A stretch of 64,000 nt of DNA from the NCBI GenBank assembly GCA_044235645.1, contig JBIIHQ010000009.1:62001-126000 (forward strand). The letters are read 5' to 3'. A model generated the notes under the pieces. That model had not been told where the DNA came from. It was given only the letters and a program-made list of their open reading frames with translations, and did not search any database. The position numbers and the translations under genes are program-made. How positions within the stretch are numbered: position 1 is the first letter of the stretch; the number at the start of each line of letters is the position of its first letter. Below, piece by piece: positions 18,085 to 26,212 of this stretch. The stretch is from OMIW01 sp044235645. GTDB lineage: Bacteria; Bdellovibrionota_C; UBA2361; OMIW01.

Positions 18085-19233
18085 TCAGGTCTGAGCAGCC
18101 GTCTGAGCTCGAGCGCGGGTCAGTCTCGAGTAGAAGGGGGATTTGACTACTTCGGCGGCGAGTTGTCGCCCTCGCACGGTGATCGTTATCGGCGTTCCGG
18201 GAGCACTTGAGGCCACGGCGACCCGGGCGAGCCCCAAGGCCCGATCAAACATCGGCGTCTTGGTTCCGCTCGTGACAATCCCAATCGGTTCTCCCGACAC
18301 CGCGTGAACAACATCCCCCTGCCGGGCAATCCCAGCGCTCGTTATCATGAATCCGACAAGCACCTGCGAGGGACCCCGCGCGTGTTCGGCAGCGAGCGCA
18401 GCTGATCCGATAAACTCACGCCCCTCGAGCTTGATTATCCATCCGAGCCCCGATGCAAGCGCCGAATCATCCTCACTCAGCTCATGCCCATGCAAGGGAT
18501 ACGCAGCTTCGAGCCGCAGCGAATCACGCGCACCGAGCCCACACGGAACCACTCCTTCAAGAGCGATAAGGTTGCGCCACATCTCCGCGGCAGAATCGGC
18601 AGGAACAAATAGTTCTACCCCATCCTCGCCCGTGTAGCCGGTGCGAGCCACTACCGTCGGAATACCCGCGACGGTCAGCTCCCGGAAACGAAAAGGAGCA
18701 ATTGACGAGATATCGGATAGCCCATCAAGCACGGCGAGTTTTTCGACTGCCAGCGGGCCTTGGACCGCTATCTGGCCGTAACGGTACCCATGATCCTCGA
18801 CCACGGCGTCCCACCGATTATGATCGAGAAACCACTGATAGTCGCGCTCCTGATTCGAGGCGTTAACACAGATTAAAAATCGGTGCTGATGAAATCGATA
18901 CACCAGGACATCATCGACGACACCACCCCGTTCATTCGTGATTGCGCTGTATTGTGCCTGACCATCGCGAAGGCGGGTCACGTCATTGCATAGAAGGCCC
19001 CCGAGCAGCTGCTCTGCCTCGGGGCCCGTCACGAGAAGCTCTCCCATGTGGCTCACATCAAATATCCCAACGCCATGTCGGACCGCGAGGTGCTCCGCCA
19101 CTATACTACTATACTGAACCGGCATTTCGTACCCTGCGAAAGGAACCATCTTGGCCCCGACACGGAGATGCTCGCCATATAGCGGCGTACGCTTCAGCGG
19201 GGATGGCGGCGGGGTTGCGAGGGAATCATGCAT
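18085..19233 (-). CDS. gcvT: Glycine cleavage system T protein, aminomethyltransferase
   Basis: 382 residues with an ATG start. It transfers the methylene group from lipoyl-bound aminomethyl to tetrahydrofolate, releasing ammonia. Family hallmarks are present: R-T-P-L-Y near the start, G-A-K-M-V-P-F-A-G-Y-E-M-P-V, F-D-V-S-H-M-G, R-T-G-Y-T-G-E-D-G, and G-L-G-A-R-D-S-L-R-L-E-A in the folate-binding core. It leads the gcvT-gcvH-gcvP cluster. The 94-base gap to the upstream gene shows no riboswitch structure I can recognise. Confidence 0.96.
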   Translation of the reverse strand: MHDSLATPPPSPLKRTPLYGEHLRVGAKMVPFAGYEMPVQYSSIVAEHLAVRHGVGIFDVSHMGELLVTGPEAEQLLGGLLCNDVTRLRDGQAQYSAITNERGGVVDDVLVYRFHQHRFLICVNASNQERDYQWFLDHNRWDAVVEDHGYRYGQIAVQGPLAVEKLAVLDGLSDISSIAPFRFRELTVAGIPTVVARTGYTGEDGVELFVPADSAAEMWRNLIALEGVVPCGLGARDSLRLEAAYPLHGHELSEDDSALASGLGWIIKLEGREFIGSAALAAEHARGPSQVLVGFMITSAGIARQGDVVHAVSGEPIGIVTSGTKTPMFDRALGLARVAVASSAPGTPITITVRGRQLAAEVVKSPFYSRLTRARAQTAAQT

Positions 19234-19327
19234 GGGGTCAGTCCAGAGGAGAAAGCCGAGGGAGGTGCGGGGCCTTTAAGCGCGGACAGCGGCGACTCGT
19301 GCCCCGATACTAGCGAATCTCGGGGAG

Positions 19328-20320
19328 CTATCGCAACGGTGGGGGGGCGGGATGCTCAGACACTTCGGGCGGTGACCAGAGGTTCGCAGATTCAAAACCG
19401 GACCTAATAGTCTCAAGATTCGCTCTCATCATCGCCTCGTAGGTCCCCAGGGGGGAAGAGGGCTCACCGAGAGCATCAACCGTGAGTGTGCCACCGATAA
19501 TCAGATTAGCACCTTTGATACCCGCTTTTTCGAGCAATTGATCAAAAATAGCGGTCGATCCCGGATTCTCGAGGAATATCAGAGAAATATTCTTTTCGGC
19601 GACCTTCCAAGAAAGCACCGCATAGTCTCGTCGGATCTGCTCCTCATCCCCGTCTGAAGTCTCCTGCGGCACCACCCCAAGAAGGCTCAGTGGTTCCCAC
19701 CCATACGCATTCGCGAAATAACCCAACGAATGATGCGGAGTGACAATGATCCGATGGTTTGATGGGGGGGTTCGAAGATGGTGCTGCAACTCCCCATGAA
19801 GATTCATCAACCTCCGACGATACTCCTCCCCCCGCAGAAAAAATTCATGCGCCCGCCCCCTGTCGAGGTTTCCGAACTCCTTGGCGAGATATTCCGCTGC
19901 CTTCGCCCACAACGAAACATCCCCCCAGAAATGAGGGTCCGGCCTCTTCGGCCGCGTCGGGTCGTACAAGAGTCTTCCCGCAGTGAGCGATGAGGCGAGC
20001 GTAATCAGCGGCTTATGCCGGGCAAACTCCGTCAGGGCGGGCTCTATCTGCCGCTCAAGCCCGAGACCTATTCGCACCACAATATCGGCACTCCGAATTC
20101 GACCAATATCTTTGAAACCGAGCAGCAGCGAATGGGGGTCGCTATGTGGACCTGTCAGGGAGTCTACGATATAACGGTCACCCCCGATGATTCGGCAAAG
20201 ATCGGCGACGAGGCTGTTACTGGCGAGAACCGTCGGAAGCCGACCCGCGGGCGATTGCCCCAATGCCGGGACCGAGACGAGATGAAGAGCCACTGACAGA
20301 AGAAAAATTCCAACTCTCAT
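19328..20320 (-). CDS. Zinc/manganese-type ABC transporter substrate-binding protein
   Basis: 330 residues with a signal peptide (R-V-G-I-F-L-L-S-V-A-L-H-L, cleavage after A-L-G). It resembles the ZnuA/cluster A-I metal-binding family. A His-containing G-P-H-S-D-P-H segment is the first metal ligand site, D-P-H-F-W-G-D the second, and T-P-H-H-S-L-G-Y-F the third; the final acidic ligand probably lies in the L-I-I-G-G-T-L-T-V-D-A-L segment. It binds Zn2+ or Mn2+ in the periplasm for an ABC importer. No His-rich loop typical of ZnuA is present. No permease or ATPase gene is adjacent, so the rest of the transporter must lie elsewhere. There is no obvious ribosome binding site before the ATG. Confidence 0.8.
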   Translation of the reverse strand: MRVGIFLLSVALHLVSVPALGQSPAGRLPTVLASNSLVADLCRIIGGDRYIVDSLTGPHSDPHSLLLGFKDIGRIRSADIVVRIGLGLERQIEPALTEFARHKPLITLASSLTAGRLLYDPTRPKRPDPHFWGDVSLWAKAAEYLAKEFGNLDRGRAHEFFLRGEEYRRRLMNLHGELQHHLRTPPSNHRIIVTPHHSLGYFANAYGWEPLSLLGVVPQETSDGDEEQIRRDYAVLSWKVAEKNISLIFLENPGSTAIFDQLLEKAGIKGANLIIGGTLTVDALGEPSSPLGTYEAMMRANLETIRSGFESANLWSPPEVSEHPAPPPLR

Positions 20321-20339
20321 GCTGAAAGGTCATCTTTCG

Positions 20340-20723
20340 TTAAGTAATGAGATCAAGCTCCATCCTGAGGTCTTTGATGAATCGCGGAATCTCGATGAGG
20401 TGCCCCCAATCGCCAGTCCCCGGCATCACAGCCACCAAACCTCCCGAAAACTGTGATGCCACTACCTCCGACTCGATGAACTCATCGAGGGGAATCGGCT
20501 GAGCGATCACCCCAGCTCCCTCAGGGCTCCATCCATCAAAAAAAATTTGTCGGGCAAACACCGGTATCCGGGGCCTACCCTCTACAATCTCAGAGAAAAG
20601 AACCCCCGCTTCGGTGCGCCCCGTCCAGACCTGAGCGGTATCAATGACCACATTAAGGAAATAGCGATACCGACTCAATGGGTCGCTTCTCGAAACGGTT
20701 TCAAACTCATCTTGTATTGTCAT
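20340..20723 (-). CDS. DUF2750-like protein
   Basis: 127 residues with an ATG start, 19 bases upstream of the metal-binding protein gene. The pattern R-Y-x-Y-F-x-x-V-x-x-x-x-x-V-W, then a Gly-containing short strand, P-V-F-A-R-x-x-F, and I-P-L-D-E-F-I-E followed by V-A-V-M-P resembles the DUF2750 family of small cytosolic proteins with no known function. No signal peptide. The short gap suggests cotranscription with the substrate-binding gene, but no functional link is known. The family call is by eye only. Confidence 0.5.
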   Translation of the reverse strand: MTIQDEFETVSRSDPLSRYRYFLNVVIDTAQVWTGRTEAGVLFSEIVEGRPRIPVFARQIFFDGWSPEGAGVIAQPIPLDEFIESEVVASQFSGGLVAVMPGTGDWGHLIEIPRFIKDLRMELDLIT

Positions 20724-21043
20724 GGGCGTTCCCTTCCCTGCCTGAATAACGAGTTGGATGCACAGAAGTCATCGGCAGTATTAGCGGCTCTCTCGAGGTT
20801 AATACTTCTTTCTCTCAGCCCCTACCGAATCGGAATGGGGCATTTAAAACAAACTCCGTTTGCATTATCTTATCGCAAGGGAATTGCCGAGATCCAAAAA
20901 AAATTAGTTTTCTTCCCTCTGCACGAAACCTTTTTACCCCAATGAACGATACCTGAGTGAATCGTTAGAGGAACAGGTTCCCGGTCTGCTGCCAATGTAA
21001 AAAGTGGAGTATACCGATCCGACACTTGCAAGAGAGAAGGAGA
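20724..21043. other. Intergenic region upstream of the sigma/T3SS genes
   Basis: A 320-base divergent spacer that must hold the promoters of the DUF2750-like gene and of the sigma factor operon. It contains a TAATACT inverted repeat (20777-20783 and 20800-20806) and an AACGAT/ATCGTT pair near 20944-20965. There is also an A-run near 20897-20904. No clear -35/-10 pair or sigma-28 consensus was found. No gene was seen. Confidence 0.35.
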
Positions 21044-21922
21044 ATGAAAGGTAAAGGGGTCCCGACACTAAACTGCGTGGCTGAGCGCAATCTTCTCGTT
21101 GAGGAATACCGAGAGTACGCCGAACGGCTTGTCCGCCTTCTCATGAGGCGGATGAGCTTACGGGAGGATCTCTACGACGATTATCGGTCTGCGGCCTATC
21201 TCGGTCTTATTGACGCCGCCGATCGGTATGATCGAACGAGCCCTTACTCCTTTCAGACCTACGCCTTTCATCGCATCCGAGGAGCAGTTATCGACTCCAT
21301 GCGCAAATCGGGAGGGGCTCGGGGACGCCGATATTTTATGCTGAAGGCTCTCGCGGCTAACGAGTCGTTGCACGAATCAGCTCTGTCACCTTATATCGAT
21401 GAGCACAAACTTCCAAGTGGCAAGAATAGTGAGGAAAATAGTCGAGTGGCCCAGGAAGATCGCCAACTCGCTCGCATCCTTGATTACGCCGCAAGTGCGG
21501 TCATCACTCACAAGCTCGCGAAGTTCGGCCCAACTCTCGCGGTGGGGAGCCACGGGCATTTGGAAGTTAATATCGCAAATACGGCGGATGACGCACCCTC
21601 GCCCGAAGAGTTACTCGCTGAGCAGAGTGACTTTATTCTCCTCCGCCGATACATAGCGGATCTGTCCGAAATAGAGCGCTCGGTCATTGAGGGATTTTAC
21701 TTCCGTGATCTTACAATCACCGAGGTGGCTGAAGAGGTAGTGGGGGCTTCCAAGTCGTGGGTTTCCCGCGTCCACCACCGCGCAATCCAACGACTCAAGG
21801 CGCGGTACATCGCAGACCAGCGACGGGCTAACGCACCTGTACTTGAGACAGTTGACTCCAGTCGCTCGAAGAAGGCTCGCCCACCTCGCCAAAAATCTCC
21901 TCTTAAAAGAAGAGGAAAGTGA
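21044..21922 (+). CDS. Sigma-28 (FliA/WhiG-type) RNA polymerase sigma factor
   Basis: 292 residues from ATG 21044, which lies in a purine-rich GAGAGAAGGAGA context. Region 2 is clear: D-L-Y-D-D-Y-R-S-A-A-Y-L-G-L-I-D-A, then Y-D and T-Y-A-F-H-R-I-R-G-A-V-I-D-S-M-R, the -10-melting helix of the sigma-28 group. Region 4 is the E-R-S-V-I-E-G-F-Y-F-R-D-L-T-I-T-E-V-A-E helix-turn-helix. Region 3 is longer and more divergent than in FliA. The gene is translationally coupled (TGATG overlap) to the SctJ-like gene. That suggests it directs expression of this type III secretion module rather than, or as well as, flagella. A Ser/Lys/Arg-rich tail follows region 4. Confidence 0.85.
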   Translation: MKGKGVPTLNCVAERNLLVEEYREYAERLVRLLMRRMSLREDLYDDYRSAAYLGLIDAADRYDRTSPYSFQTYAFHRIRGAVIDSMRKSGGARGRRYFMLKALAANESLHESALSPYIDEHKLPSGKNSEENSRVAQEDRQLARILDYAASAVITHKLAKFGPTLAVGSHGHLEVNIANTADDAPSPEELLAEQSDFILLRRYIADLSEIERSVIEGFYFRDLTITEVAEEVVGASKSWVSRVHHRAIQRLKARYIADQRRANAPVLETVDSSRSKKARPPRQKSPLKRRGK

Positions 21923-22845
21923 TGAAAGCCGATGCCACGATCCCCCTCCGTCTCGCGCGAGCAATCTTAATCCCCCCCCCCCTTCTCCTCGCTGCCACGC
22001 TCCTCAGTGGATGCCGGACCGAGATTCTGTCTGATCTCACCGAACACCAAGCAGGAAAGATCGTCCACGAACTTGGCCTTCGTGGCATTGAGGCCTCTAT
22101 CACTCACGAGGGAAAACAACGTCATGCTATCGTGGTCGCAAAGGCTGATTCGACCAAAGCCGCAGGTATTGCCTCAGTAATTCGCCCCCTTTTGCCTAAC
22201 CAGAGTGGACTGGACAAACCTCCCAGCATCCTCTCCAGTCCCGACCAGGAACGGCTTTACATCGCGCGGCAGCTTGCCAATCAACTCGAGGAATCAATCC
22301 AGCTCCTCCCCGAGGTAGTCGCCACCCGTGTCACGATCGCGTATCCCCCGCCCCCTTCTATCAAGGACCACCGTCTGATTCCGCCCCCCCCGGGCTCTGC
22401 GAGTGTCCTCGTTATAACCTCTTCGAACTCACTCCTCGGGAGTGAATCAATCGCCTCCTTTATTGCCAACGGCACATCCATTCCAAAAGACCGGATTCAT
22501 GTAATCGTCGCGCAGCTGCCCCAGACTATCAACATGCGACACGGCGAGCAGAAGGAGACTGAACAATCCCCTCCCTCCACTCCGAACCTCGTAATCAAGA
22601 AAAAAGAATCCGTTCCGAGTGCTGAGATAGCATCAGCCGATGTTCCATCCGAAGAGGGGCGCATACCGACTTCAGAAAATCCTCCCCATTTACCCTCCCA
22701 TGCTACTCAGGAGAGGTGGTCGAGTTCGACCTCTTTGATGATAGGTATCACATCATGCGCCGTTCTCATCCTTTTTTTAGTAGGTCACCGAAAGTTTACC
22801 CAGTACACCCTTCGGCTTGCATTTCGAAATCTAGGTGCTCAGTAA
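21922..22845 (+). CDS. sctJ: SctJ/YscJ-family type III secretion inner-ring lipoprotein
   Basis: 307 residues starting at ATG 21922, which overlaps the sigma-factor stop (TGATG). A lipoprotein signal ends in L-L-S-G-C with the lipidated Cys at residue 31. Next comes the YscJ pattern: L-S-D-L-T-E-H-Q-A (the sct 'Y-S-x-L-x-x-x-x-A-N' region) and G-I-E-A-S-I, then an A-R-Q-L-A-N-Q-L-E-E-S-I segment with V-V-A-T-R-V-T-I-A-Y-P, and S-A-S-V-L-V-I-T. A proline-rich linker precedes a C-terminal membrane helix (about residues 272-290), as in SctJ of non-flagellar systems. In the injectisome it forms the inner-membrane ring with SctD. The middle holds extra polyproline stretches. Eleven C in a row fall in the signal-peptide codons. 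Confidence 0.8.
   Translation: MKADATIPLRLARAILIPPPLLLAATLLSGCRTEILSDLTEHQAGKIVHELGLRGIEASITHEGKQRHAIVVAKADSTKAAGIASVIRPLLPNQSGLDKPPSILSSPDQERLYIARQLANQLEESIQLLPEVVATRVTIAYPPPPSIKDHRLIPPPPGSASVLVITSSNSLLGSESIASFIANGTSIPKDRIHVIVAQLPQTINMRHGEQKETEQSPPSTPNLVIKKKESVPSAEIASADVPSEEGRIPTSENPPHLPSHATQERWSSSTSLMIGITSCAVLILFLVGHRKFTQYTLRLAFRNLGAQ
21972..21982. repeat. Homopolymer tract, eleven C, in the sctJ signal peptide
   Basis: Eleven consecutive C in the early codons of the SctJ-like gene (codons for I-P-P-P-L). It is the longest mononucleotide run noticed in the window, placed where slippage would switch the gene off. A second run of eight C lies in the same gene at 22384-22391. Confidence 0.9.
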
Positions 22846-22893
22846 TGAGGCTTTTCAGACCCGCAACTCGCTCATGAATTTCTGCTCTCTCGA

Positions 22894-23286
22894 ATGACTA
22901 TGAATGACTCTGCGATTCCATCATGCTGGTTAAAACGGGCTGCCACAGTTCGGCTCTCACCAGATGCCGAGACTACTCCGAATCAGCCCCCGACCGAGAT
23001 ATCGATACCACTAATTGTGTCTCTCACCGGTGATCTTAACACTCCGCCACTCGGGGTCTCGATTCCGCTGGTACAGTCGTTACTTCCGACTTTGGAAATA
23101 CGGGTGATGTTCACTCAGGGAGGAGGCACGCTCACCTCAGCTGTTGCAGACTCAAGGAGTACGCACCCGTCCAGCCGACCTGGTCGTGAGTACCTACTTG
23201 GAACACTTTTTCTCGAACTTTCTGAGATTTCGGAATTAAATCGCGGAGAGCCGGTGTCCTTCTCGATGTTACACCGTGAAAGATAG
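22894..23286 (+). CDS. Unknown protein of the T3SS module, possible short SpoA/SctQ-like end
   Basis: 130 residues with an ATG start and no obvious ribosome binding site. Two near-copies of (V/I)-S-I-P-L-(V/I)-x-S-L occur about 17 residues apart near residues 35-60. The last 30 residues contain L-L-G-T-L-F-L-E-L-S-E-I-S-E-L-N-R-G-E-P-V, which resembles the start of a SpoA (FliN/SctQ) domain, but the protein stops before such a domain would be complete. Position between sctJ and the needle-like gene makes a secretion role likely. A truncated or divergent C-ring component, or an unrelated protein, are both possible. Confidence 0.45.
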   Translation: MTMNDSAIPSCWLKRAATVRLSPDAETTPNQPPTEISIPLIVSLTGDLNTPPLGVSIPLVQSLLPTLEIRVMFTQGGGTLTSAVADSRSTHPSSRPGREYLLGTLFLELSEISELNRGEPVSFSMLHRER

Positions 23287-23479
23287 CACCCCTCTTTTTT
23301 TTCTCCTCTTTTCAGGAAACTTTAACCGCTCAGGAACGATAAATGTTTATCAAAACGGTTATGCCTCGCTGATTCCGGAAACGCACCCCGAAAACTACCC
23401 GGAGTAATGAAGGTCGGATTAACCTCCACGGAACGAGAGAGCAGCACTCTAAACAACCATTGGTATTTAAAGGAGTTCT

Positions 23480-23758
23480 ATGAACGTCGCAGCATGTCGC
23501 ATCTTTCCAGAAGCCCTCAGGTCACTGGGAACCACCCTCACCCAGATAGGTCAAGGGACAACCCCTGCTCTCTCGCAGGTATTTCAAAGCCTGCTCTCTC
23601 GCACGAATCTCGTTGGAATGGACTCCGACTATCAGGCGCTGATGGTCCAGCAGATGCAATTCCAAAAACAGATGCAACAGGTATCGATGCAGTCAAACAC
23701 CTCTCGCAATGAACATGAGACCCGAATGGCGGTCGTGCGTAATATCCGAGTAGCCTAG
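23480..23758 (+). CDS. Small needle/inner-rod-like type III secretion protein
   Basis: 92 residues. The ATG follows a strong AAAGGAG ribosome binding site at five bases. The protein is two predicted helices without signal peptide. Its C-terminal half has Y-Q-A-L, a Gln-rich helix, then Q-S-N-T and, exactly 16 residues to A-V-V-R-N-I-R, the ending. T3SS needle subunits such as PrgI and MxiH show Y-Q-S-K-L, Q-S-N-T and then 16 residues ending A-I-I-Q-N-F-R, so this is a plausible SctF needle (or SctI rod) relative. Length is near the usual 80. The match is by eye, in a short low-complexity sequence, so confidence is moderate. Position between sctJ and sctV supports it. Confidence 0.5.
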   Translation: MNVAACRIFPEALRSLGTTLTQIGQGTTPALSQVFQSLLSRTNLVGMDSDYQALMVQQMQFQKQMQQVSMQSNTSRNEHETRMAVVRNIRVA

Positions 23759-23770
23759 CGACCTCTCGAA

Positions 23771-23801
23771 GAGGTGGGCAAAGAAACTCTTTGCCCACCT
23801 C
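23771..23801 (+). promoter_or_regulatory. Strong hairpin just upstream of sctV
   Basis: A perfect 13-base-pair inverted repeat: arms at 23771-23783 (GAGGTGGGCAAAG) and 23789-23801, loop AAACT. It begins 12 bases after the stop of the needle-like gene and ends 17 bases before the sctV ATG. No T-run follows, so it is not a standard intrinsic terminator. It may stabilise the upstream mRNA or cut down read-through so that the small protein is made in excess over SctV; that is inference. Confidence 0.6.
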
Positions 23802-23818
23802 CCTTTAAGGGACCTGAC

Positions 23819-25729
23819 ATGAAGGGCCTTATATTACCTCTCATCCTCATTCTCGTCGTGGGAAGCGCAATTGTTCCAATTCCCGCACCGGCACTCGACG
23901 GATTGATCGTTGCAAATTTTTTACTCTCCCTCTTTCTTCTGGTGGGGAGCTTTTCTCTTTCGGACCCAATTCAGTTTTCGACCCTTCCGGCTATCCTCCT
24001 CCTCAGCGTCGTTGCCCGTCTCCTCGTCACAATATCAACAACTCGTGCGATCCTATCTGACGGCAACGCTGGAGCAATCGTCGCAGCCTTCGGCTCAATC
24101 ATGGTCAACGATGATCTGCTCGTCGGAGCCATTCTCTTTGTCATCATCTCGATCATTCAATTTGTTGTTATCAGCAAGGGATCTGAACGGGTAGCCGAGG
24201 TCTCAGCTCGCTTCGCCCTTGATGCCCTTCCCGGCCGTCAAATGTCGCTGGATGCCGATCTACGAGCAGGGCTGATTGATCCCATTACCGCTCAACAGCG
24301 GCGGCAAGAGCTCCAAATTGAATCCCGACTATACGGCGCTCTCGATGGAGCGATGAAATTCATCAAGGGTGATACGATTGCGACATTCTGCGTCACCATC
24401 GTTAATTTGCTGGGAGGCATCATCTCGGGGACCGTGAGAGATGAATTGCCACTCGGTGACGCGTTATCAACCTACACGGTCCTCTCGATAGGCGATGGTC
24501 TAGTGGGACAGCTACCGTCGTTGCTCACCTGTGTTGCCGCCGGTATTCTCGTAACCCGAGTTCCCCGCGGCGATAACGCCTCCGCTGAGGCAGACATTCT
24601 GGCTCAGCTCGGATCTTTTTCCAAAGCTCGCTGGATAACTGCGATAGGAGCACTGCTCCTCGCTTGTGTGCCGGGAATGCCAACCCTCACGTGCCTCCTT
24701 GTTGGCCTTCCGCTCGCGCTTCCAAGCGTCTTTTCGAAATCAGCCGCTCCTCGAGGCGAAAAGGCCACCCCTTCCTTTGCCCCCACTCCACTATCTCTCA
24801 TATCGGTTCTCATCACGGTCGGTCGAGGGTCTGTTCCAGTGTCAGCGTCTCAGATAGTTGAAGGTATCGATCGAATTCGCCAGGTAATTTTCGATAAAAG
24901 GGGGATTGTTCTCCCTCCATTTTCCCTGTCGCTCGTATCTGCCCTCGACGATATTCCCACCCAATTGAGAGCAGAGATCCAAGGGGCAACCGTGCTTACT
25001 ATCTCTGCATACCCTCGAGGAGAGGATCCCGTTATGACATTCGAGGAAAAGCTTACTGATATTCTCCTTCAGGAACTCCCCACCCTCCTCGACGACACCA
25101 TGACCCGAGCTCTGATCGATCTGCATCAAAGCCAGGTCAGCGAGCACATTTCACTTCTCATACCAGCTCAACTTTCAATATCCCAACTAACCCAGCTCTT
25201 GAGAGACCTGATTGCTGAGGATGTATCAGTCAAATCGTTCGACAGACTTATCCAAACAATCAGCGAAAAACTTCCTCAGATTGGGCCTGGTCGTCCGCTT
25301 CTCGAGGAGGTGCGGATTTCGCTTCGACGCTCAATTGTCGAGCAATTTGTTCTCTCGCCCACAAAACCGATATTTCTCGGGGTGTCTCCCAATATCGAAA
25401 GCATGGTAATCCACGCGGAGAGAACGGGGGGACTTCCGCCACTTTCCGTTGCGACGGCGTTATCCGAGTTACGGCTACGAGAGGGGGATGCACAGATAAT
25501 ATCGGGTATCGTAGTCTCTCGGGGAGCGAGAGCGTTGGTGCGTGACATCATTCGCCACTCAGGTGGGTCCCTGCCTGTTTTTGCCCGTGACGAGTTAGTC
25601 GGTGTTTCGTATTCAGTGACGGAGATAGTAGAACTTGCTGAGGATGATCTATTCGATAGTCGGAGAGATCAGATGGAAGACAGAAGCGGGCGACAAAACC
25701 TTGGTATTAATTACATAACGGCAAATTAA
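23819..25729 (+). CDS. sctV: Type III secretion export gate protein, SctV/FlhA family
   Basis: 636 residues from ATG 23819 (AAGGGA ribosome binding site); the longer frame reads back through the hairpin. Eight hydrophobic helices lie in the first 310 residues, followed by a cytoplasmic domain that recruits substrate-chaperone complexes. The diagnostic loop reads K-G-S-E-R-V-A-E-V-S-A-R-F then D-A-L-P-G-R-Q-M-S-L-D-A-D-L-R-A-G. The S-E-R and D-A-D-L-R wording is typical of non-flagellar SctV; flagellar FlhA usually has G-A-x-R and D-A-D-L-N. The E-S-x-L-Y-G-A-x-D-G-A-M-K-F-x-K-G-D and G-D-G-L-V-x-Q-x-P segments are also present. It forms the nonameric ring of the export gate. No SctR/S/T/U or ATPase gene is next to it. 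Confidence 0.9.
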   Translation: MKGLILPLILILVVGSAIVPIPAPALDGLIVANFLLSLFLLVGSFSLSDPIQFSTLPAILLLSVVARLLVTISTTRAILSDGNAGAIVAAFGSIMVNDDLLVGAILFVIISIIQFVVISKGSERVAEVSARFALDALPGRQMSLDADLRAGLIDPITAQQRRQELQIESRLYGALDGAMKFIKGDTIATFCVTIVNLLGGIISGTVRDELPLGDALSTYTVLSIGDGLVGQLPSLLTCVAAGILVTRVPRGDNASAEADILAQLGSFSKARWITAIGALLLACVPGMPTLTCLLVGLPLALPSVFSKSAAPRGEKATPSFAPTPLSLISVLITVGRGSVPVSASQIVEGIDRIRQVIFDKRGIVLPPFSLSLVSALDDIPTQLRAEIQGATVLTISAYPRGEDPVMTFEEKLTDILLQELPTLLDDTMTRALIDLHQSQVSEHISLLIPAQLSISQLTQLLRDLIAEDVSVKSFDRLIQTISEKLPQIGPGRPLLEEVRISLRRSIVEQFVLSPTKPIFLGVSPNIESMVIHAERTGGLPPLSVATALSELRLREGDAQIISGIVVSRGARALVRDIIRHSGGSLPVFARDELVGVSYSVTEIVELAEDDLFDSRRDQMEDRSGRQNLGINYITAN

Positions 25730-25771
25730 TGATTAATAGTGACCGACCATTGTTTATCAAGGGAGCATGAC

Positions 25772-26077
25772 ATGAACGTAAAACCGAAAGAACTCTCTCA
25801 ACCCCTCAGAGGACGGAGGGTACGAAAGACCCGGAAGGAGTCTACAGAGAGACTTCTCCCTGTCGTCCCCGTTAATTGGGACGATGCCATTTCACGGATA
25901 AAGAAAAGATCCTTCACTTCCATCCAAGATGCTTTAGAGGGGGTCATTAATGAAGTGCTCGGGAAATTCGGGCCGAATGAAGACCAGGACGCACGAGATA
26001 CGATAACTCTCTTGCTAGAATCCAATCCTCACATCATAGCCACCATCGAACGACTCCTCGTCAAGAGGATGGAATGA
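25772..26077 (+). CDS. Small hypothetical protein downstream of sctV
   Basis: 101 residues. The ATG at 25772 has an AGGGAG ribosome binding site six bases upstream, better than the frame's first ATG at 25739. The N-terminus is strongly basic (R-G-R-R-V-R-K-T-R-K) and the rest is acidic-helical, with a possible C-terminal helix. I recognise no family. Being the last gene in the direction of the secretion module, it could be a chaperone or small cytosolic factor. It has no membrane segment or signal peptide. Confidence 0.55.
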   Translation: MNVKPKELSQPLRGRRVRKTRKESTERLLPVVPVNWDDAISRIKKRSFTSIQDALEGVINEVLGKFGPNEDQDARDTITLLLESNPHIIATIERLLVKRME

Positions 26078-26212
26078 GTGAGCGATGACGGGATTCAAGT
26101 CGCCATCCCCCGCCTTGTATGTGGCTAATCCTCCCTAAAAAACAGGGTGACAATTTCAAGGGCATTCCGGGCCAGGGATGATCCTACAAACCCCGCAAGA
26201 CGTTTTGGCGAC

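Noticed and set aside
19234..19327. Glycine riboswitch upstream of gcvT
   Set aside because: The 94-base spacer lacks the conserved glycine-aptamer segments, and no tandem aptamer fits in it.
23819..25729. Flagellar FlhA identity
   Set aside because: The K-G-S-E-R and D-A-D-L-R-A-G wording and the SctJ lipoprotein upstream favour a non-flagellar SctV; flagellar origin is not strictly excluded.
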